DNA of 64,000 nt from Alopecurus myosuroides (taxonomy: Eukaryota > Streptophyta > Magnoliopsida > Poales > Poaceae): NCBI GenBank assembly GCA_028641055.1, contig CM054062.1:277161710-277225709 (forward strand), in the 5' to 3' direction. Below the pieces are notes generated by a model that worked only from the letters and a program-made list of their open reading frames with translations, did not search any database and was not told the origin of the DNA. The position numbers were made by a program, and so were the translations under genes. Numbering within the stretch: position 1 is the stretch's first letter; each line of letters starts with the position of its first letter. This document shows positions 21,801-32,972 of the stretch, piece by piece.

Positions 21801-23558
21801 ACGGCCCAACTCGCATCAACGCGCGCTGCGCGCGCGTACCACTTCGCGGTTTGAACATGGCCGTTGATCTCGCGATCAACGGCGCACGGCCGTCGTTCTC
21901 CTCTCCTCTCTCTCTCTCTCTCCGTTCTGATCGACGCACGACCAGCATCGAGTTTCGCTTGATTCCTCACCTAGGGCTCGTGCAGGCTGGTGGCGCGGGT
22001 CGAGCAGTCTCAAGTGCTCGGGACAGTGCAGGGGCGGTGGAAGCACGGCGCGGGATGCCCTCAGTCGCTGGAACGATGCTGCGGGTCCGCGGCGGCTCCG
22101 ACGGCGTCTCCGGCGTTCCTGCAAACGAGGGAACACGAGGAGGGGTCAGTTGAGGTCTACAGAGGGTGGGGAACACGATGGATGCAAGGAGAAGGGGCAG
22201 GGCTTCCCAGACGCTCGCAACCCACCTGTGCTATCCGCGGAGGCTGGCGGCGATCTCCGGTGGTCTGGGCTCACAGAGAGCCTAGGGTGCTCGTGGTTGG
22301 CTTCCAGGCGAGTGAGTGGTGGGGTGTGGGTGTGGTGGCGAGGCCAGGGCTCTCCCGTGGCTTTATATACATGGGGGTGGCCGTGTGTGCCCGTGCGTGC
22401 TCTCGGGTGACAAGGGGGCGGGATCGTACGCGCTATGGCGTGCCCATGTCGCGGCCCTTGGCCTCTGGCGTTGCTAGGGGTTGCAAAATGGTGCGGTCAA
22501 TGCCTCAACGGGCGAGGTCGTCGAAGAATCACACGGGGTGGCCACAGTGCACATGCACAGTGCATGCCTGTCAGGCACCCCCATGCCTCCTCCCTCATTT
22601 TCCTCTCTGAAAACAGCATGCCCCTCTCCTCTCTGGTCAACATGACTTGAATCCTAATCAATGAAAAGAGAGAGTGCTGACTAGGCTTCTAGAAGGTCCA
22701 AGTGGTTCAGCAAATGGATGTTTCAAACAAAAGTTATAGGCATTTGAAAATGGTGTCGTCTTCTGTTTTCTGAAAAATTCAGTTTCAGTTTAAATGACTT
22801 AGAGAAAATTTCTAAGTGTTGGGGACAGAGTGGATTAGGCATAAGTTGATCTTGTTTTCATGAACCAAACCAAAATAAAAGTTTGTTTTAAAAGTGTGAT
22901 TGTGTTAAGCAACATTTTTACTTTCAGAAACATCAAAACAAAATAAATTTGAATTTCAAAAAGGCCATGAAAACAATGTGAAAAAACAGGTAGTTTCTGT
23001 TTTCTCTGTTTTTCATAAAACACCATTTCTGCCTTATTTGCTTAACACAAAACCATAAAGAAAATGATTGTTTCTTTAATTAAATTTTCAAACCAAGCTC
23101 ATCCTTTTGTAGTCCATATATTAGAGATCACATCCTTGCCAAGAAAACACAAAATGTGATTCTCTATCATATAGATAACAAGAGTGAAAAACACCTAATT
23201 GGCTTATTTTTTAGAAATGAGTTCTATAGAAAACCTTAAGGAAAACATTTGATTAATCTTTTGCCAAAAAATTTTCTTGGTTCTAAACATACCAAATATT
23301 ATTAATAAGTTTAAAACAACATTGCCACAAGGATTTAGATGAAAGATAATAAAAACATCATGTGGAAAACAACAAAGGAATAATTAGAAAACATCAGAAA
23401 AGAAAATGAATGATTTTTGAAATCAAGTTTGCTTGCATTGCATAGATAACCATGGTTCATTACATAATGTTGGATTACACAAGGGCATTAAAAAATTGTT
23501 GGCTCACAAAAATGGCTTCCCTTATGTGTTACAAGTGTCCCAAATCTGGGGTGTGACA
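18895..23558 (-). mobile_element. C1: large solo LTR (4.7 kb) of a coding-free retrotransposon family
   Basis: It has TG/CA termini and a perfect 5-bp duplication CTAGA at 18890-18894 and 23559-23563. On the minus strand it starts TGTCACACCCCAG and ends CCTCTACA. A GC-rich segment (21755-22620) next to a TATA box looks like a promoter and leader, and the rest is AT-rich. The two ends are unlike each other, so there are no LTRs within it; with C2 it is best read as a solo LTR. Large coding-free families with LTRs of this size (LARD class, such as barley Sukkula) are known. The open frames in the GC-rich part are not supported as genes. Confidence 0.72.
22361..22369 (-). promoter_or_regulatory. 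TATA box of the C1 LTR
   Basis: TATATAAAG on the minus strand at the edge of a GC-rich segment, about 1.2 kb into the LTR. C2 has TATAAG at the equivalent place (55669-55674), which gives the orientation of both LTRs. Confidence 0.5.
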
Positions 23559-24776
23559 CTAGATTTGCTACATATCCTATATACATTAAGGATAATGATT
23601 ATGATTTCTCTCTAGACTTATCTTACATATCTAGTGTTGAGAAAACACCTTTTTGTGGTACTGAAAATGAAAGTTCTATGGAACATATGAATGAGCTCTC
23701 ATCTTTGAGTAGTTTATTTTTCTGATGATATTAAGAAACGCACTTATTCTGTTGCTAAGATTTCCTTTCTCATTGAAAGATGAAGCTAAAACTTGGTTCA
23801 ACAATTTGACACTTGTATATATTACTAGTCCTATTGGTTTGTCTAATGATTTCTTCTAGAAATATTTCCTTCTAGTGCTCAACATGCTGTTGTGCGAAGA
23901 ATCTTTAATTTTAAACAAATTGAAGAAGAAAAATTGCGTGAATCTTGGTCAAGCTTTTGTTATTTAATAAGAGCTAGTCCTGGAAATCAATTACCTAAAA
24001 ATGAGCTCCTAGACATATTTTATAATGGACTAACTATAGAATCTAGGACATACCTGAATAGTTGTGTTGGTTGTGTTTTTAGAAAAAGAACTCCAGAAGA
24101 AGTTGAGGACTTACTTGCTAATATAAGCAAGAACCATGATGATTGGACTATGCCTGAGCCTACACCAACACCTATACCAACACCCAAGAAGAGAGGAATG
24201 ATTAAATTAAATGATTAAGTGATGAGCGAAGCCAAGAAATCTCTTAAAGAGAAGGGTATTAAATCTGAAGATGTGAAGAATTTACCCCCTATAGAAGAAT
24301 TAAGTAAGCCAATTCCTCTCCCATCCACAGTTGAGGTACACTCCCTCTAGTATTTTGATAATAGAGATATTCCCTATTCTAAACCACCTGATCAATCCTT
24401 AGATGAATTTTATAATTATGTTACTAAGCAAGATAATTTTAATATGAAAATGCGGAATCACCTAATGGAAAACTCTAGAGCTATTGATAATTTGAGTGGT
24501 ATTATTGAGAGAACCTCTAATGATGTTAAAATGCTTCTTAAACATTTTCATATGGATCAAACTCAAATTGATCAACTTACTAAAGTGCAAAAAGATTTGC
24601 TAGCTAATGCTTCTAGAGAAAAACTTGTTTATGAAATAATTACTAGAAGTGGCGTCTCTACTCAGGATCCCTTGTATCCTGATGGTCATCCTAAAAGAAT
24701 TGAACAAGATTCTCAACAACCTAAAAACAATAGTACCTCTCTAAGAAAAAGAAGAAGAAACATAAAACTGTTGTAG
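23559..24776 (+). pseudogene. element A gag, central and C-terminal part
   Basis: This continues gag after the C1 insertion. The Athila-type retrotransposon gag domain is recognised from RRIFNFKQIEEEKLRESWSS and the YNGLTIESRTYLNS block (23892-24218), a capsid-type segment that packages the RNA. A later piece (24444-24776) contains the usual Asn/Glu-rich helical region with a REKLVYEI-type motif and leads toward protease. Several stops and frameshifts break it, for example around 24215 and 24350. The fragments share the orientation and order of an intact gag, so they belong to one decayed gene. Confidence 0.78.
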
Positions 24777-24782
24777 AATCTT

Positions 24783-25748
24783 TTGAACCTGTTAAAGATC
24801 CTAATAGTATATCTATTTCTGATGATGAAACTGAAAGTGGTAATGATAAAAGTGATGCTTATGATAAAGAAGAACCTGACGTTGAACCTGATGAGCAAAC
24901 TAAAACTGCAAAGCACACTAAGGAGGATTTCATTGCTAATAAAAATGGTAAAGAAAGAGAACCTTGGGTACAAAAACCAATTCCTTTTTCCTAATAAGAA
25001 ACATAAATCCAAGGAAGAAGAACATTATAACAAATTCTATGAGTGGATGAAACCTTTGTTTTTGCAAATTCCTTTGACTAGTGCTATTAAACTGCCTCCT
25101 TATTCGAAATACATGAAAGATATTGTCTATAATAAAAGGAAAATTCCTAATGATGAAATTTAAACTATGCTTGCTAATTACTCTTCTAATGGTAAGGTTC
25201 CAAAAAAGCTTGGAGATCCTGGTATACCCACTATTCCATGTTCCATTAAAAATAATTATGTTAGAACTGCTCTATGTGACTTGGGAGCAGGAGTTAGTGT
25301 TATGCCCTTTTGTCTTTATAAGAGGCTCTCTCTGGAAAAATTAATACCCACTGATATATCCTTGTAAATGGCTGATAAATCTATTACTATTGTTGGTATA
25401 TGTGAGAATGTTCCTGTTCAAGTGGCTACTAGTTGTTTGATATTAACTGACTTTGTTGTGTTGGAAATTCCTGAAGATGATCATATGTCTATTATTCTTG
25501 GGAGACCTTTTCCTAACACCGCAGGGGCTGTTATTGATTGCAACCAAGGAAAGGTAACTTTCAATGTTAATGATAAAGAGCATACTGTTTATTTTCCCAA
25601 GAAGAATGATAAAAGATATGGTCTGAATTCAATTGAGAATATTGAGACTATCAAGATTGGAGAATTCTATTGTCTCATTCCAAAGCCACCAAAAGAATAT
25701 GAAATTATTATGATTGGTACTATGTCTATCAAAGTTGAGGTAACATAA
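24783..25748 (+). pseudogene. element A aspartic protease
   Basis: After a degenerate acidic linker, 25167-25748 encodes a retropepsin-type protease that would process the polyprotein. The active-site block reads ALCDLGAGVSVMPF, where DLGA stands for the usual DTG/DSG. The flap and C-terminal parts include IILGRPFPNTAGAVID. One in-frame stop at 25365-25367 splits it after the KLIPTDISL block. The sequence ends with a stop at 25746-25748 and no reverse transcriptase follows, although in Athila elements it should. The frame between 24783 and 25012 is a different, low-quality frame and is included only as linker. Confidence 0.75.
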
Positions 25749-25830
25749 TTATTTAGTTCTTCATAAGAATTATTTTGGTAACAAGACTTGATCAACCTTG
25801 TTGAGAAAATGATCTGAAATGAAGAAAACA

Positions 25831-26008
25831 ATGTTTTCACCATGCCCACCATTGTTTTCACCATATCCATCTTTGTTTTCACCATTCCACACATGTTTTC
25901 ATAATCCATACTTTTGTTTTCACAGTGATTACTACTGTTTTCACCATGTTATGTTTGTTTTCACCACTCATAACTTTGTTTTCACCACTTCCACCTTTGT
26001 TTTCACTG
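25831..26008 (+). repeat. imperfect tandem repeat with a period of about 21 bp
   Basis: About eight units each contain GTTTTCACCA or a close variant followed by a variable ATCCAYC-type half. The period of 21 bp (7 codons) keeps one frame open, giving PLFSPYP-like repeats. It lies directly after element A's protease, where pol would begin. Confidence 0.75.
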
Positions 26009-26673
26009 GATATTTATACATTAGAATGTCTTAGAACCTCTGCAGAATTGGTTTTGGTTCTTTTTCCAACATTCCATAATAGTTTTCCAGGTTTATAATT
26101 AATTATTAAATTCTGAAAATACCTCGAAAATAAAGTTTGTCGAAAAATTCCAAAAAAATTATAATAAATTTTTATGTCAAAAATGAGGTAGAGACGCACC
26201 TGGGATACCCCAGGGGGACCCACCATGCAGGCGCTCCACAGGACGGCGCGACCAGCCCCCAGGTGACGCCAGCACATGGTGTGGGGCCCCCTTGGTCCTC
26301 CACTTGCTCTCTCCCCTGCCAAATATTCCTCTCTCACTCCCCAAACTCAAAACATTTCCTGGAACCGAGTTCTTGTTGTTCTTCCTCGAGGTTTTTTGAT
26401 ATCTTTGTTCAGCCCACTATTGTTGCTGAAAATTGGTGCATTTGCTCTCCGGTATGTGTCTCCTCCGATTTCCAAGTAGAATTTTGTTTAGTGGAGTATT
26501 TCTTGAGTATTTTGATACAGTATGTGACATCTTATGTGAGTTTGCATGATTGATTTAAGTTGAAATAATATAGTTTTGATGCATGTTTAGCTCTCCTACA
26601 GGTCCCTATAGTAGTTTCCACCATGTAGTTGCTTGAAATCAATTTTTGTTATGCTTGTTAAAAAATTCAGAAA
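26009..26673 (+). other. element A non-coding region between protease and the ORF-1-type gene
   Basis: AT-rich DNA followed by a GC-rich CCCAGGGGGACCC-type segment and a CTCTCCC-rich stretch. No reverse transcriptase or integrase motifs are seen in any frame. Confidence 0.55.
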
Positions 26674-27085
26674 TGGAGCACAATGTACACCAACTTGACC
26701 GACATGAGTTAGAGTTGCAAGAGGTCATTCTAGTACACCGAGAATAAAGAGTGTTTCCATCCATTTATCCATGCCAAGGATTTATGCATGCCGTAGGAAT
26801 TCTACAAGATTTGCAAACTCTTGTGGCTAATGGAGATTGACACATTTCATTGAAGATGAACCTGCCCAACATGTTAAAATAACTATGTCTATAGTGCATG
26901 ATTTCCATTTCAGCTCGTCCTCGTCTAACCCCATGCTCATTACAAAATTTATAATAAAGCTGGCAGCTTGCCTTTCGATGATTTTTGTGCAGCTATTAGA
27001 GTGCCACAATGGCGATCACGGGGAAAGATAAAAGGGCAACCCAAGCCTTTGATGGATATATATGAAGAAATTTTCCAACGTAGAA
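26674..27085 (+). pseudogene. element A ATHILA ORF-1-type gene, N-terminal part (interrupted by D)
   Basis: The reading begins MEHNVHQLDRHELELQEV and, across stops and shifts, contains the ITMSIVHDFHFSSSSSNPML and KGQPKPLMDIYEEIFQRR blocks characteristic of the Athila post-pol ORF. This gene occupies the envelope position but its function is not known. D is inserted after codon AGA of the QRR motif. The sequence resumes at 42641, with the frame restored when D and one duplication are removed. Confidence 0.7.
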
Positions 27086-27631
27086 TGTCGGATATATTCC
27101 GATTTGGGTATATTCTGCATTAGTCTAAAGAGCCGGATTACCCGAGTGGCATGTTGGTAGTGGATCACAGTCCATTGGGCGGCCCAGTAAGCGGTTGCGC
27201 AGGAAGCCGTATTCTACAAGAACCCAGACCACATCCCAAAGTGGTGCGGCTTGGAGAAGAAGAAGGATTCCTTACTTTCCAAGTTAGATACTTTCCGTAG
27301 TCTTCTAGGTTTCCTTTCTGTAATCCCTAACTCAGCTATCTATATAAAGCCGGACGAGAGAGAAGAAAGACAGACAATTAGCTAGAAGCCAACTCGCCGG
27401 GAAGTTGATCCTCGTCGAGTTAGCGAAACCCTACTCACATTGTACTTTGTATACTCAGGCTTCAGCCCTGATTTACTGAGATTGCAGGAAGTAGGAACGT
27501 CGCCTAGTGGCGTCGTACCGAACCTGGTTAAAACTTGGTGTTCTCGGTTGTCGTATTACCACGTCCCCCCACGTCTGTACTAGTAGTCTCATGGAACCCC
27601 CGTCTATGAACTCTACTATGATGTCTCGACA
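27086..27631 (+). repeat. 5' LTR of element D
   Basis: 546 bp, starting TGTCGGATATA and ending CTCGACA just before the primer site. The first 425 bp align with the 3' LTR; the last 121 bp have no counterpart there. Confidence 0.82.
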
Positions 27632-27633
27632 GT

Positions 27634-27651
27634 TGGCGCCCACCGTGGGGC
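27634..27651 (+). other. element D primer-binding site (tRNA-Lys type)
   Basis: TGGCGCCCACCGTGGGGC is, from memory, the exact complement of the 3' end of a plant tRNA-Lys and is a common primer site in Tat elements. Confidence 0.85.
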
Positions 27652-27699
27652 TAGCGACGTCAGGCGTTATGTTTCGATCAGGGATACTCGGCGGAATCG

Positions 27700-29048
27700 G
27701 CAGTACAATAACTGTCGGAAGCTTGGAATTCGATGACGACGTCAGGAGCTTCCTCGACAACGGATCATACATACCAGCACGAAATCACCTGGTAAGTGCC
27801 CGCGTTTTACCGATTGGATATGCAAACATCTTTATCGGATTAACTGCAGAGGCAATGGGATTCTGTGGTGGAAGAAAATTTATCCCACACGCCCTATACC
27901 CAGTTGAACAAAACTATGATACCAGATTTTGCTCTATCGCCAATACCCTGCTGAAATTGCTGCCTCCTCGGAGATGCCTGCAATCAGATCTCACTTTATT
28001 GGCATGGTGCAATCTGAGGTCGCTGAAAACACGGATGAAAACAATCTTGTGGAAGAGGCAGATAATCCCACAGTACAAGTGGAAGATCCGACTCCCGTAA
28101 ATGAGACGACGAACTCGGAAGCCGACTCTATGTTAGCTGCCTTAGAGGCAAGATTAGAGTTGGAACCCAGATCTGAAGATCTAGATTTCGAAGATGAAGA
28201 CGAAGACGCTTTCGAGAGAAAGGTCAAATCTATGCAGAGGAATTTCCATCAAGTTCTTATGGCAAATCCGACTGAAAACACGGATGCCTGAGACGATGAA
28301 GATGCAAAAACACCTCCGCCAGATGAGGCAAGAGAGGATGGTGAAACCAGTCCAATTTACCCCGATGTCAAGGAATTGATAGAGGACGAACCTGGCGAAA
28401 AACCTCCCTCTTCCAATAAGAAAAAGAAGACTGCCAAGAAACTCTAATATAAACTCAAAACAAAAAGTTGGCAGATATTGCTAATCAAAACCTGGAAGTA
28501 GGAGGAGGAAGCAGAGTCACACCCACAGAGAAGAAAAAGAAGGAAATCCCTGTTCCACAAATGTCGGAACATGACGAAATTGATCTAATTCAAACCCAAG
28601 TGAGAAGAGATGAACCCCCAGAAGTGTTGGAAGCTAGGAGACAAGCTCTACAGCGGCAACAGCTACATCTATTCAGAACTCGGGAAAACCTCTTAAAAAC
28701 CCAAGCTAGCATTAAGTTGCAGCAGGAAGAAATAGAGGAATACGAAAGAAGGAATAGATCTGGCATAAAACCTACCCGGTTACCCGGAATCGCAAAGCCG
28801 GACGTGCTGCCACCGAAACAACGATTCCAAAAACCCTTCTTGGCAAAGACAGGTAAATGGCACCAATGCCAAGGGCGAACGCATATACAAAACCGCAGCC
28901 GAAAACGCGGAGGCCGCATTCGCCATCCTTAATGATGATATGTACTCTAACGACGAAAAGCTTCAAGGGGTGTATGCTTTCTTAGGAAAAGCATTGCAAC
29001 AACAACAACGAGGACAGGCAAGATAAGGGAAGTTGCATGACGACTCGG
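27700..29048 (+). pseudogene. element D gag, N-terminal part
   Basis: Gag-type reading in pieces, visible as MPAIRSHFIGMVQSEVAEN with a long acidic run of ELEPRSEDLDFEDEDED type (27929-28291) and then a Gln/Glu-rich helical segment with RRQALQRQQLHLFRTRENLL (28468-28932). The fragments are in the correct order for Tat gag but separated by stops near 28290 and a frame change near 28860. Charged coiled-coil content fits a leader domain. The E insertion breaks it at 29048. Confidence 0.65.
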
Positions 29049-30651
29049 TGATGTCTATGCACGCTTATATCCTTGTAGACAGTGTTGGGCCTCCAAGTGC
29101 AGAGGTTTGTAGAACAGCAGCAAGTTTCCCTTAAGTGGATTACCCAAGGTTTATCGAACTCAGGGAGGTAGAGGTTAAAGATATCCCTCTCAAGCAACCC
29201 TGCAATTAAGATACAAGAAGTCTCTTGTGTCCCCAACACACCTAGTACGATTGTCAGTTGTATAGGTACACTAGTTCGGCGAAGAGAGAGTAAAATGCAA
29301 GTAATATGGATGATAATAAGTGATAATAGCAATCTAAAATAAAAATGGCAGCAAGCAAACATGTAGCAGAACAGGAGGAAAACGGTGTTTCAATGCTTGG
29401 AAACAAGGCCTAGGGATCCTACTTTCACTAGAGGACACTCTAAAAAATGATCACATAATTGAATAACTAGATATCTTCTCTTCACTATGATACTCTTAAC
29501 CACTCTCGGTCGAATAACAACACCAATCCATGCGTAGGGCTTTAACAGCACTCCTCAGAGTAAGCACTTTCCAACCAAGTAACCCCCATGCTATCACCAT
29601 GGGACCCAGATGGTTCCACGCAAACACCACAATTTCATAGGGTTATCCAAGACAAAATATAAATATAATGCTAAACCACACGGTGCACACACTGTCACCT
29701 TTACACCATGATCAAAGCGTTTACGGAGATCTCATAACAAATAACGAACACTAATCATTGCGTAGGGCTACAAAAAGCATTTCTTAAAGTAAGCATTCCC
29801 ATGTCTAGTTAACCCCACGCTGTCACTATGAGCGCCCTAGATGGTACTAGACAAACACCACAATTCATAGAGGAGACGCACACGATGTGCACACTGTCAC
29901 CTTCACACCGCGGGACAAGGTGACTCCAAAGTTCATATTAATAAAGCACTTGAGTAGCAAAAGATGAAGAGTAACATCTACGAATTCAACTATATTACAA
30001 TGCTCACGATCACATATAGATCACACCATGGGAGAGATAGATGAACTACATATCTACCGGTAGACCCCTCAGCCTCGGGGGAGAACTACTCCCTCCTCGT
30101 CATAGGAGACAACAACGGCGATGGAGATGGCGGTGGAGTCGATGGAGATGGTTCCGGGGGCACTTCCCCGTCCCGACAGGGTGCTAGAACAGAGATATGT
30201 CCCCCGAAACTTGTCGGTGGCAGCGGCGAAGCTATGGATTGTGGAAAAGGTTGATCTCTTTAGGGTTTTCCCTCGGGGGAGTAAATAGGCGAAAGGGAAA
30301 GGCGGTGGAGCCCTATAGGCCCCACACCACCAGGTGGCCGCGGCCAGGGGGACCCGCGCCACCCCATGGTGTGGCCACCCTATGGCCCCGCTCCGGGGCT
30401 CTTCAGGACTTCTGGAAGATTCCGGGACTTCTAAGACTTCTTGCTTTCGAATTTTCCAATTCCGAGAATATTTGCAAAACAACTTTTCTGAAACTAAAAA
30501 CAGCAGAAAACATAGAACTGGCTTTGTGGCATCTTGTTAGGTTAGTCCCGGAAAACGTGTAAAAATGCTATAAAGAAGGGCGAAACATGTAGCAGTTGGC
30601 ATAATATCATCATGGAGCATCAGAAATTATAGATACGTTGGAGACGTATCA
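29049..30651 (-). mobile_element. E: solo LTR of a Gypsy element
   Basis: 1603 bp with TG/CA ends and a perfect duplication CTCGG at 29044-29048 and 30652-30656. On the minus strand it starts with the hairpin GATACGT-TGGAG-ACGTATC and ends with a CATCA terminus. No internal region remains, so it arose by recombination between the two LTRs of a former full element inside D's gag. Confidence 0.88.
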
Positions 30652-32170
30652 CTCGGCCCTATGCAAAAACGCCACATGTGCCGCTGGAGCACCTGGACCT
30701 GGCGAACTAGAGATTCAGGCAATTCTAAGGAGAAGAAAGGAGATCCCAAAAAGGACAAGAAAATCCCAGATCATAAGGATGCAGCATCTAGGACAGGACC
30801 CCATCTGCCGAAAGGTGGAAATAATCCCCATGAACAGGAGGAACAAAACCGGAAAGACGGAAAAATGATGCCGCCTTCGAGACGCCCAGCTGAAAAAGCC
30901 AGAAGATACGATACTCCTCATAGGCGTGAGAGATCCCGTACTCCTCCTAGGAACAAAGAAAGTCCAAGGAGTAGAACTCAGCCTTATTCCAGAGGACACG
31001 ATAACGGACAAACAGGGATAATCCCGAAAAAGCGCTCTCGCGCAACAATGGACCAGAAAGGAGAAGATCCCCTTATGTCCATTCAGCCGCCATATATTCC
31101 TCTCACGTCGATAAGGCGGAAAGACATGATTTATACTTTGGAGCCAAATGCTTTACTGACAGGATCCGAAGAATAACTCTACATTCTGGCTTCGACAAAG
31201 TTGGTCCAACTTACCAAAACTATACCGGAAGTACAAACCAGGATATATGGCTTTCACACTATTATACTACTGTTCGTATCAACAAAGGGACAGACGTAGA
31301 AGCGGTAAAATTTCTCCCCCTAATGTTGCTGGATGGAGCCAGAGATTGGATCAACGGGCTTCCGTCAAGAACCGTGGATAGGTGGGACGATATGGTGAAA
31401 GTATTTGCCCAACATTTTTGGGATACGTACAAACTCCCTAAGAGCATTAACCAGCTAAACCGTTGCGTCCAGTTTGAAGATGAGTCGTATGTCGACTTTA
31501 TATCAAGATGGACAACAATGAAGAACATCTGCTCTGGAGTAAGTGATGCCGGCAATGCATGCTTTCATCAACGGCTTAAAACCCAGTCTTGTACCGTTCA
31601 TGGTTGGTTCAAAGGAGCACAAAGATCTCAGATCTATGCTTACCACCGCCAATGAGCACGCAGCGGCCGAAGACGATATCAGAGCGAGAGGTGGATATAT
31701 TGATGCTTTGGCTCAGGCCAAAAAGACGCCTCGTTATGAGAAGAAAGCCTCTCCATAAGCGTAGCCAAAACCCAAAGAAGTTAACTTATCCTTTGGAAAG
31801 GACAATAACAACAAATGGAAAGGACGAAACACAGAACCTATCTCCTACTCAAAGGAAGAGTGGGAAAAGATTAAGTCAGCAAACTCTGTCCACCATTCGC
31901 AATTTGGGAAACCTACCCATACCAATGCGCAATGCCGGCTTAATAAGCACATGAAAGGCATTGCAGGATCCGGGAACGAAGGAAAGAATTCCAAGAGGAA
32001 GTTTTCCAAGCAAAATCCATAAGCTGAAAAGTAAGAAAGTGAATCGGACACCGATGACAAAATCCAGGAACAACAACGGAAAGGCAAGCCAAAATTCCCG
32101 AGATTTGATGGAGAATGTAACCTAACTTTCCTGGCAACTCCCTCTGCAAAACATGCGAAAAGAACACTTC
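30652..32170 (+). pseudogene. element D gag, C-terminal part
   Basis: Continues after E. A basic Arg/Ser/Pro-rich linker (30661-31176) is followed by the retrotransposon gag domain with the block MLLDGARDWINGLPSRTVDR and KSINQLNRCVQFEDESYVDF (31323-31655). The N-terminal half of the capsid domain is out of frame. A basic C-terminal tail follows but no intact CCHC zinc knuckle could be found. Stops at several positions make it non-functional. Confidence 0.75.
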
Positions 32171-32187
32171 GAGAAATCAACGTTGTT

Positions 32188-32898
32188 GTGCCACCAACAC
32201 CAAAATTCTTGAAGTATTCAAATACACCAATCACCTGGGATCAGTATGATCATCCCGGAAACATCCCAGAACCCGGCACACAAGCTTTAATCGTAAGCCC
32301 TATTGTTCAAAACACTAGGCTGAAAAGAGTGCTGATGGATGGAGGATCTAGTATCAACATTATGTACTTAGATACACTGAAGCATCTGCGCATCTAGGAG
32401 ACCCAGCTCAATCACAGCAACATACGTTTCCACGGAATTGTTCCTGGCAGACAAGCACAATCCCTAGGAGAAATTTCCCTAGATGTAACCTTTGTAAAGA
32501 GAGAACACTTCCGCCAGGAAAAGATCTCATTCGAGGTGGTGTCGTTCGAAAATGTATACCATGCAATACTCGTATGTCTAGCTTTCACCAAATTCATGGC
32601 AAGATCATGTTATATCTATAACAAACTGAAGATGCCAGGGCCAAATGGAGGAGTAATCACCATACCGGGAGACTTCAAATTGGCGAACGAGCTGGAAAAA
32701 GGAAACGCCTTTTGTGATGAACAAGTGATGGCAAAGGAGGAATTGAAAGAGATGGCAAAGGAAGTATCGCCGACAGAAATGCCGGCAGGAAAAGAAAGCC
32801 GGAAGCCGGTAGATAGCTTCAAAGCATCAGAGAATACAAGACAAATTATCCTAGATCCCAAAGATCCGATAAAAAATGTCGTTGTGGAACTGGGATGA
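32188..32898 (+). pseudogene. element D protease and linker to reverse transcriptase
   Basis: The retropepsin active site appears as VLMDGGSSINIMYLDTLKHL, where DGGSS replaces the canonical DTGSS-type motif, as is usual in Tat elements. A stop at 32395-32397 splits it from the rest (AFTKFMARSCYIYNKLKMPG), which resembles the region between protease and reverse transcriptase. An acidic linker precedes the next frame. Confidence 0.75.
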
Positions 32899-32972
32899 CA
32901 GACAAATAGGAAAGCACGCTCATCAAGTTCCTCCATGAGAACTGGGTTATTTTTGCCTGGTGTCCAGCGGAC

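Noticed and set aside
21755..22610. Long overlapping open frames on both strands in C1
   Set aside because: They sit in a GC-rich promoter-like part of a solo LTR, overlap each other and have no family resemblance.
25819..26034. Phe/His-rich open frame
   Set aside because: It is the translation of a 21-bp tandem repeat, not a recognised protein.
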